Source: Siniperca chuatsi (lineage: Eukaryota > Chordata > Actinopteri > Centrarchiformes > Sinipercidae). From it: a DNA stretch of 64,000 bases. Positions within the stretch are counted from its first letter, which is position 1. Every line of letters starts with the position of its first letter. Of the stretch, positions 55,300 through 64,000 are shown piece after piece. The notes beneath the pieces were generated by a model. The model saw only the letters and a program-made list of their open reading frames with translations, made no database searches and was not told where the DNA came from. The position numbers were made by a program, and so were the translations under genes. The stretch spans positions 15,111,175-15,175,174 of the forward strand of contig NC_058046.1 in assembly GCF_020085105.1 (NCBI RefSeq), in the 5' to 3' direction.

Positions 55300-55937
55300 A
55301 GCATTTTGTCATATTTAAGTTGCTAAAGATGAAGTACAAATTTGCAAAGTTTATGTGGAGTGACAACAGCAGAGGGGAGAATAGCCACCAAGAGAGCTGC
55401 TCGGGGGACTCTGTGCCTGTTCGGTTCACAGGGTGGAGCTGTCCACCACCACATGGAGCACCCTCGAGACACAAATGGGATTAAAACATCTTGTCTGATT
55501 AGGCAGCGACCGGGGGACGAGCTGGAGTCCCTGCGTAGCTGCAAACTAATCTTTCTGTGGGAACAGTGAGTCGTGTGTGTACAGTAGCAGTAGCTCTCAC
55601 ATGGCTGCAGGAGCCCGGAGCTGTGTGTAGAGAGAGGAGAGGGTCCTGAACAGACCGGGAAACCGCTCCGTCTCTTGTTGTTTCTCCCGGCTTCAGTCCC
55701 GTTAGATGACATACGCGCTTCATCCCATGTTGTTCACCGGGAACCCAAAGCTGCCGTAGGAAAAAACCGAATTCAGTAGGTTTTTTTATTAAACAATACA
55801 AAATGATGCAGTTATTGGCTGCTGCTGCTGAGAAGAGAAGGAGCTGAAGACCCTGGGAGCACGTATCGATGCTATCCTCTGCAATAGATACATTATAGTA
55901 ATTTATCTTGGACAGAGAGGCCAAGCAAGGTGTCAGG
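55300..55937 (+). other. probable first exon of an unidentified plus-strand gene
   Basis: A CpG- and GC-raised segment about 0.6 kb from the lysmd3 leader exon. It has TATTTAAG at about 55312 and ends at a strong donor, GTGTCAG|GTAAGC (55937/55938). A short frame from ATG 55329 gives 51 codons (MKYKFAKFMWSDNSRGENSH...) then stops. Other ATGs give only short frames, so the exon is probably non-coding leader. In human the gene after LYSMD3 is ADGRV1 in this orientation, but no ADGRV1 coding sequence could be recognised in the window. Confidence 0.4.
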
Positions 55938-56709
55938 TAAGCTGGAATGATTTATTTTACGTGTCTTTGCAGATATGTTTCTGTTAGTCATTGTGAGTGT
56001 GGGCTAATAGTAGGGTACGGATGTGTGTCGACCAGCCAAACTTTGCTGCATAATTGCATAGAAATACTTGGATGCAAGATGAAATCGCTTTGTGACACAT
56101 ATTTATAACGCCTCTGGGACAATGCAAACGTCTTAGATTTATTTTTCAGTAAGTGAGTCAGTAATGATTGGTGACTGTAGGCGCTATTGTCAGCGGTAGA
56201 TTAATAGTGCAGAGAATAAAGGAAACAAATGAGTAGCGATACTCCTCATCAATTATGCCAGACAGCTCAAGTAGACATATTGTATAACACTATAAGAAAA
56301 CGATTAAAAGTGGTTGGCCACTGCTAATTTCTTTTTGCATTGTGCCAAAAAATCCCCCTCGGAGCAGCTAATAAAATTGAAAAGCCTAAATATTGATTCA
56401 GCTCAATCAGTAAATGAATGGCCGGGTAGCCCATTGAGGACGGAGACAAACGCTTCCATGGTTACATCCAGGATCTCCAGTGTGATTACTGCGCTTTGTG
56501 TGGGTTTTCCCTCTCCCACTGAAATAAAACGACAATTCAGGGGGAGCAGCCACACATGGTGAACTGGAGACCCTCTCATAAAGGCTCCGTTGACTAATCT
56601 ATAGGCTTACTCTGGCCATAAGTAATCTTGGCACACTTTGAGTTGCGCACATGTGCTGTTACTGTTAAATCAACGAGTGGTGCCTGTAGCCTCATTGTGC
56701 TGCCGTTGC

Positions 56710-56728
56710 TTTGCGTATTTTACGCAAA
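56710..56728. promoter_or_regulatory. perfect palindrome with bZIP-like half-sites
   Basis: TTTGCGTA and TACGCAAA flank TTT, a perfect 8-bp inverted repeat. The half-sites resemble C/EBP and PAR-bZIP elements (TTGCGTAA type). It lies about 0.8 kb into the putative first intron of the unidentified gene. Confidence 0.3.
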
Positions 56729-59700
56729 TGTCCAGGCTCCATAGTTTACACCAGTTGATGGGGTGGGGTTTTCAGTCCTTGAATAATTGTCCACCTTATC
56801 TCTAATTGATTTGACATGATGTCATCTTGGTGCGTCCCTTGCAAATCTCTTTTGTTGCCTCCTTTGTGGTGCCTCAGCAGAGTTAAATCCTTTTTCTCAC
56901 TGGGGAGGAAGGGAGGGAGCTGCTTCTGTATCCATTCAGCACTTACACCTGCTCTTCCTCAGCGCCAGCCTTCACTGTTTTCTGAAATGTATATTTGTAT
57001 AAAAGGGTGAAATTTCCGGTTGAAGAATTACAGTCTTCCCCCTTTGTTAGCAAAGAAGCAACAAAACTTACCATGAAATTTTAACAATTTTATTTCCTCA
57101 CCTATAAACCTATAATCTCTATTTCCATCATCACAAACCCACAGGTCACACAGTCAGTCTGTTTTTGTGTTTGGATCCTCTAAGATCCACACTTGCTCAG
57201 AGCTCAGGTCCTTTGTTTGTCTGTGTTTATGTCATCGCCTGGCAGGGGTCAGCCCCCAGTCGCCTGTTTGAGGGTCTGAATGTAATTCACTGGGCGGAAA
57301 CTGTTTTACTGCCTGCCTCTCTCTCCTTCTGTCTCAACCCTCTAATGGCTGCACAGTACAAAAGCGGACAGTGCCATAAACGGAACCTGTTCAGTGATGA
57401 AAGGTGCTGAAGTGTTGCACATTGCAGACAGGATGAGGCTGATGTTTGCTGGGGATGAGAGGGCTAGCGTTCCCAGTATGTGGGGATAAAGGGAAATAGT
57501 AGATGAAGACACAACTCTACATACACTTAATTGCCCTGCAACAGGCTGTGCCTGCCTCAGCTGATCTGTGTACCATGGAGCACTGTTGGGGGCAAGAGTT
57601 GAAAAGGATGTCTTTATCTGTTGAATGAAGGACATTTGTAAAGTTGAATTGAAACTTTGCATGGCTTGATAGCTACTCTATATATGCAGTTATTCATGAT
57701 CCTTTTCGTGATCTACAGTAGTTCCATATGATATACTGTATCCCCACTAGTTATACTGAAACACAAGTTATTTGGTTATTTTGTTTTCTGCATCTTAACA
57801 TATCCTCTTAAATCATCACATGAAAACTCAGGCCTGAGGAGAGCAATGTTCATTTATATAGCACTTGTTATTACAAGTAAACACAATACAAAAGGTTATA
57901 CTTCTCCTCAGTGAGTGTTCTGCATTTACATTTTTCATGATGTGGGAAGAGAAAACCAGCAGACCTTCCCAGTATACACCTCTTATTAGTTATGGTCTGG
58001 TTTTCATTTCCACAGCTTGAGAGGATAAAATTTTGCACCTACTTTCCCACTTCTCCCTCAAATTACAGTAGAACAATTCATAATCCCTTGGTGCAAGACA
58101 GAAGTGTACCTTAAACCTGCTAACACTGGGAGCTGACTGGGCTCTCTGAATGCTTATTTGAGTGTATGAACCATAGGTGTTAACATTTTTTGGAGCAATA
58201 AGTTCTTAGCCATACATTTGTGCATGCACAGCTGAGATGTGGAAGGTTTCCCCATACTTTTTAAATACAGTACAAAATGCTTCATATTTGTAAAAATAAT
58301 GAAGAAATTATTAGGAAAAAAAGAACCATGTGGCGAACTGGGACATAGAACAACAATATTTGCACAAGCGCGTGTTTTTGGTGCTTTTTAGATTAAATGC
58401 TGATGCTGTAGATAGTGAGATTCAGAGAAAATCATTCTAAAACAGAAGTTAGTTTGAAGATATCTCATTCAGTGTTTGGTGTCATTTCAATTTATTGCTT
58501 CTCGATTGATATTTGGCCAATGTGGGGGAAAAAATGCACTGCTGTGGGCAGACAGTATAATTAAGGCTCTCAACTCCATGAGGAGACATTGAAGAGACAA
58601 GGAGCGTGTTGCAGGGTCAAAGAAGAAAATACAAATGGGAAAAAATGTCCAACAACAACACAAAATAAAAGAAAGTGATCTATACCACTCTCATATAATT
58701 GAAAATAATTAATTTTTTGTGCTAAGATCTGATGTAGCATTTTCTAATTTCTAATGAACGTTCAGTATGCCCCCCAGCAACAAATAAGACAGGAACTGTG
58801 CTAGTTTATTCACATCTTCCTGTTGTTTAACTTGACTGAGATCATCAGGTCTGATGCCAAGATGTCTGGAAACCATGATTAAGTTGATTTTAGATTTATT
58901 GAATGGACCAATTCAAGTCGTAAGTAAGTCTCTTATAATGTTCTCTGGGATTTTAATACTTTGTTTCAAAAATCATTTGACAGTTCATGCTTACGCTCAG
59001 GAGACAGTATCATGTTTTAGTAGTTGTTGTCCTTGGAGCAGAGGGACAGGAAAGTGGTGGGCCCTTAGCGATGGCCAACAATCCTGAGGTCTCTTTAGTG
59101 GGCCTGACCAACCGCATATTGTTCCCGGTGAGAGGATGCTAGTACGGTCGCTGCAGCAAACCCTCGGCCATGACCTCGCTGTCAACTCTCATAATCACAC
59201 TCTCATACATACACACACGCAAGTACACTTGCACACACACATATTGTTATATCTTGCACTCTGCAGGGGCGACGAGGAGCCCTCCTACAGCTGCCCAGCA
59301 TCTCCATTCGAGTATTAAACTTGAACTCTGACCTCTTGTGACGTTAGTAAAGCCGGTAGCCTCAGATAGGTCAGCCTCAGAGCCTTTCCTACCTGCTGTG
59401 CTGAGTATAATTAAAAAAGCACTCCACCACAAATATTTTATCAGTCAAACATTAATTTAATTTATAATATTTTTTGTAATATGTCCACCATGTTCTATGG
59501 TAATTGCATTTAAATTCAGTTAAACTAAAGCAGCTATGTTTCATTCCAGCTTGCAAACTGCATGGAAAATCAGTGCAGGAAGCACACAGAGCAACATCCT
59601 TTCTCAGATGTCACAACATAATGAAAAGTAAAAGAACATTTAGGAAAGCTGTTTCCTCTGGCCTCTGGTTCACATTAGCTTGGCTAGACTGTGTACAAAT

Positions 59701-62554
59701 TAAATTATGTCTCAAGGACTGTTGAAATCAGGAATTCTTTTTTTTTATTATCATTGAATAACTTATTATCCCTAAGGGATAAACATGCTCCACAGCCTTA
59801 TTTGATAAATTAACACACTCTTTGGTTGCTCTTCACTGATCCCATTCTATAAACGCACGGACCCCTGCATGAGCCCAACTGTCCAGCCATAAATCCCCAT
59901 GAGTTCTACCCGTCGCCTAGATGTTTTTGGGGGAGCCACGTGGAACATTTCGCATGGTGGCCCCTGCTTCCTGTCCTAATTTAGACAGGTCAGGTTGAGT
60001 GGGTCACACTTCGTGTTCAGCTGGAAAGACATCATGGCTATCCATTCTTATACCCGTCCTTCTTTGTTACTACCACTACTGCCTCTCACTGGGGTCTTTG
60101 TGTGTGCGTGTGTGTATGTGTATGAGAGACAGAGAGTGAAAAAGAGTGAGCTTCAGAAAAGAAGGGTCGGGGTGCCTATTTAAAACATAAACCTGTTGAT
60201 GTAGGTCACGACTCTTGGATCAATCTTCCGAAACCCTTAGTTCTCTCCATTACCCTTCAACCTTATTTATCCGCCATCCCCCAGTGTGTATGTATGACCC
60301 ATTCTGTATTATTTCATCCACACACACACTCATCTCCGCCCCCCCATCTGCTCCATCCCATACACCAACCCCTCTTTCTTTCTTTTCTTGTCTTTCTCTG
60401 TTTATCTCTCACTTCTCTCATTGTACTGTAGTTGGTCATGGCAGAGGAATTCCTCAAGTAGGTGGGGGTGGTGGATCTGAGCATGGCTGAGAGGTGGCGG
60501 GGTGTGTTTGTTGTTGTACAAAGATGTATTTATTCACTTTCTCTGGATGCCTTTCATTATAGATTATAGCTTTGTGAGTAAAACATCTCAAGGGATCAGG
60601 ATCACTTGATAATAAATAGAAAACACATCCTGCATCCTTGTGTCTTTCACTGTGATCTGAGAAGCACAGCAGAGAAAAATGTTTTAGATTAGATTGAAAT
60701 ATTATAATAATATACCTTTGAAATTGATGTGAGGTGTGTTTATGTTAAGTGTATGACGTGTTCACTTACAATGTGTACGCACCTGCAACTGCACCCTCTC
60801 ACATTCACAGTAACAAAGCAAACAGTTCTGTGAATGACTGGTTCTGAATTTCTGGGACAGACAACAAGCTGATGACCAGCTAGATGAAAGCAATGAGCAG
60901 CACTTTTTATTTTTCTGTATGATAATCAGGATCTGTTCACCACAGGGTCAGCTTTCTTCTCAATCCTGCCATCTGGCCCTCAGTTTTCCAGTTCTGCAAA
61001 GGCTTGAAAGAGAGGCTCTCCCACACCTACTGTACCAAGGATGTGTGTGTTGTGTGTGTCCTTGTTTAGGAGTGATAGAGTAGAGCCGAGAGAAAAGGAG
61101 GCAGTCTGAATAGGATGGTTTGGGTTCTGTTGGAGCGGAGACCAGCGTGCCAAAAAGTGTGAGAAACAAAAGAATAGAGAACTGTGACAATTTTAGAAAT
61201 GCACACGAAACACAAAAAGGAGCATGAGCGAACAAAAGCCTTCTCCTTAAAATTGTGTGCTGGTCAGTGAATCGTAAAGTCCCGCTTCTTCTCCAATGAA
61301 AATACACCCCCGTTCTGGGTTGCCTCTCTGTTTTGGGAACTCTTTTGAAATGCAATTAGCATTTCATCCAGGCCCAGCCGGTTACATGCAATGAAGTAAT
61401 ACCCTTTCTAATTTGGCCCTTTGGTCTGCTAGGCTGTGGAGAGCACAACCTTGTTTAATCCCCTGAAAGTGCTTTTCTGTCTGCCTCCATCACTGTGTGT
61501 CATACAGGCTAATCAGTCAGCCAATGCTCAAACTGGAAAACGCTCTAAATTGCTCACGCACTGGTTCCTACTCAATTGGAACCACTGTCCTTTTTTCCTT
61601 CCTTACCACTATTTCCCAAGAAGAAGAAAAAACTCTTGTTTTTAGTTAGAGATGCGAGATGCCACTGGCTCAACTTAAGAGCAGCCGACCAGGGCCGTGT
61701 GGACAATACCTCAGGAAAACTCTCCTCTCTGTTTCTTTTTTCACGGTAAAATGCACACTTGATTGGCAGCCTCTTGCCCCTGAAGGAGAAATGTCTAGTT
61801 GAAAAGTATCGTCTGACAATAGCTGGGAGACTGACCTTGTGCATTTTTGTTCTTTAGAGAGGTATTCATTCAAGTGTTTTCTAGTTCCCCTTATGTGGAA
61901 TGGCATAATTTGGCTGCAGTTCAGCACACTGCTATCCCCATTTCCCAAAAATCTTTCACCCCCTTCTTGTTGGACTAATGGTAGGTTTTCTGTTTTTCTC
62001 CTCAAAATAAATAGAATTCTGTTAGAGCTCTCCAAAATAAGCCCAGTGAGTAACACAGAGTTTTTGTCAGATTTAATGATGTATGTTTTAGCTCTACTCG
62101 CTTATTAAGTTTCTTAATTTCTTCTCCCCAACTTCCCTGTATGGCGAGAACATTCACTGATCTAAAAATACCAGAGGGAGAAACTATATGTGAAGCGCAA
62201 TTATGGGCTTGTGAGTTGACCGGGTATGGCAGCCGCGGCTATGCCGGGCTGAGAACGGACGGTGGGTGGTTTCTGAGGTAGGGCCCGACACACACTGGGG
62301 TGGTAGCATCGCTTTGCGTGGAGTGCAGCTCAAACAGAAAACAATCCAATAAACAGAGCAGAGGAGGCACCATGGTTTTGGGCCAAACACATAGTCTGAG
62401 ACTTATAATTACAAACTGAACTAATACAGCAGCCTTTCTATGAAAAGAGAAACATTTTGCTTATATGCATTAAATGACACAGTAGTATATATATGTGTAT
62501 ATGTTTGTATATGTATATATTTTAATAGCACATTATTTCTGTTTATATATATGT

Positions 62555-62634
62555 TTTTATTTCACACTTGCTTTGGCAATGTTAACATCTGTTTCCCATG
62601 CCAATAAAGCCAATTGAATTGAATTGAAAAAAAA
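62555..62634 (+). mobile_element. LINE 3' tail fragment
   Basis: TTTGGCAATGTTAACATCTG followed by CCATGCCAATAAAGCC and (AATTG)n, then poly-A, is the familiar 3' end of abundant teleost L2/CR1-type LINEs. Only the tail is recognisable; the 5' end is truncated at an unclear point. Confidence 0.65.
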
Positions 62635-63189
62635 AATATTATTAGGTTTTATTTGATTGGCTTTGTTCTATTTAATTTTGTGTTTAAGGTATCGAGGGCT
62701 TTAATAAACCTTTTTTGCAAGATATTTTGATATCAAATTAGGCATTTTTCATATTTATTCTGACCTCTGAATAATAACCTGGCCAACCAACTACAGGACT
62801 CTTTCATTTTCCATTGTTTATATCCCCACAAGAACTGGCTTAGCAGTCACCCTTTACACTATACATAAATACAGATTGATATACATGAAGGCGTATTGTC
62901 ACCTCTTTCTGTATGCCTTTCTGCCTACCTCACCATCTGTCTGTGTGTTTGTCGCTGTTTACTTATCTGTTTAGTTTTAGTCATGTCTGTTTGCGTGGTT
63001 GGTTTTTAGTGTGAATTTGTCCTGAGGAGACACACAAATTCGTTCCAGGAACACTGTTATATTAGTTGATGTTAATGACAGAGCAGTTTCTTTCTGTGGC
63101 CAGACTGACTCCAGATCACCGACCAGAGCTGTAAGATTGATGAATGAGATCCCACTGCAGGCCTCCCAGTGTCAGACAACTGGAGATCA

Positions 63190-63194
<5 letters not shown>

Positions 63195-63222
<28 letters not shown>
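63195..63222. repeat. (TG)n microsatellite
   Basis: A TG run of about 28 bp, continuing imperfectly as TATGTG. Confidence 0.93.
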
Positions 63223-63228
<6 letters not shown>

Positions 63229-64000
63229 ACTAACTGCCAGATATAACCACAACCTCTTCACCAAGGGCGTCTCAGGACCAGGGAAGCCTTAGGGCAGGGA
63301 TACCTCATGGGAAAGCCCTTGATTAAAACTCTGCAGACTGTTATCCCACACACCCTCTACCAAAAAGGAAGTAAGAGTATTGCTTTCCTCTTTTAAAGCT
63401 TCCAATACCAAGTATTCTCAGTGAAATAACTAGGGGAAAGGCTAAGTCCTTGACTCTGATTATAGAGGCTGATACTTTACCTAAGTTCCCAGAGAGTTAA
63501 AGTGGCAAAAAGGGATGACAGATTCTGTATTTAATGAGACAAGAAACTGAGGCATATTTTTCAGTTAACAAGGAGTAATTTAAGTCACTCACTGTCACTG
63601 TGACAGCACGTGTATGATTACGTATATTTTTGTCAACAGCCCAATTACCTGACTAACCCCAGACGGCTCATGGCACGTTCTATACAGTGAATCCTGCAGT
63701 GTCACGCTTACTACCATCCTCTCACTATGAAGTCTTGCAGTGAATAATTGATGCTAAAGATTACGACACAGAGGCCACTGTCAGGAGAAACCCTAGAGGC
63801 ATCAGCGCCGAGCACTGACCCCTGGAGCAGCCCTGCAACCAGACACCTCCTCAGCACCCCTGACAGGGATATCCAATAGATCAGTGAATGAGTGAGTGTG
63901 TGTGGGTGGTGTGTCTGCAAGAAATCTGATGTAATCATTTTCGGGAATCAGGCTCCTAACACCGGTAGGCTGCTTTAAGAAGGGCTGAGAGTTGACGCGT

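Larger units (their letters stand above)
55938..64000 (+). other. intron or gene-poor region with no identified exon
   Basis: Both strands were read without finding a recognisable exon. Present are a palindromic site at 56710-56728, small unexplained open islands near 59070 and 59267, a LINE tail at about 62560-62640 and a (TG)n run at 63195. Parts of 56.3-56.8 and 61.4-62.1 kb look like mixed-composition conserved non-coding sequence, which cannot be shown without alignment. Confidence 0.5.

Noticed and set aside
55499..55924. 141-codon minus-strand frame starting MASLSKINYYN
   Set aside because: No recognisable domain; overlaps the CpG-rich plus-strand leader exon; no minus-strand splice or promoter logic.
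1..64000. CRISPR arrays, operons, phage or bacterial gene clusters
   Set aside because: Tandem repeats present are simple microsatellites; gene structure is spliced and vertebrate throughout.
55938..64000. Search for adgrv1 first coding exons expected from human synteny
   Set aside because: No signal-peptide exon or Calx-beta repeat could be recognised on the plus strand, so no call was made.

Overview
This window is from a ray-finned fish, most likely a percomorph teleost. Genes are split by GT-AG introns, (CA)n/(TG)n microsatellites are dense, and dispersed repeats of familiar teleost types are present. Gene content matches vertebrate orthologues. There is no bacterial, phage or CRISPR-like sequence. 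Identifications were made by reading the translated sequence against remembered family members; no database was searched.

Layout. (1) 1 to about 39.7 kb: rtkn (rhotekin), plus strand, a Rho-GTP effector. Two alternative first exons (2714-2809 and 14708-14731) both join in phase to the HR1 exon at 31179. The remaining exons run to a stop at 39092. Joined coding exons give 691 codons with no frame break. Intron 1 is about 28 kb. (2) 41975-44538: mblac2, minus strand, three exons, 276 codons, a metallo-beta-lactamase-fold hydrolase. (3) 45281-49641: polr3g, plus strand, seven coding exons, 214 codons, an RNA polymerase III subunit. It is head-to-head with mblac2 across a 742-bp promoter with CCAAT and GC boxes. 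(4) 50783-53185: lysmd3, minus strand, two coding exons, 327 codons, a LysM single-pass membrane protein, tail-to-tail with polr3g. (5) 55.3-64 kb: one probable non-coding first exon on the plus strand ending near 55937, then long sequence with no coding exon I can identify.

The order mblac2 - polr3g - lysmd3 and its orientations match human 5q14.3, where ADGRV1 follows. RTKN is on a different human chromosome (2p13), so rtkn next to mblac2 is a lineage-specific junction. The genes are independent housekeeping or signalling genes, not a pathway.

Mobile DNA: two copies of a hairpin (foldback) repeat with 53-bp perfect arms, both flanked by direct repeats; a decayed LINE reverse transcriptase in polr3g intron 1; a 35-bp perfect inverted pair of LINE-tail sequences; tRNA-derived SINE fragments; and a common percomorph dispersed repeat. 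I found no undescribed multi-gene system. The observations most worth following are the short-C-terminus isoform of rtkn, its GC-AG intron, its second promoter, and the foldback repeat family.
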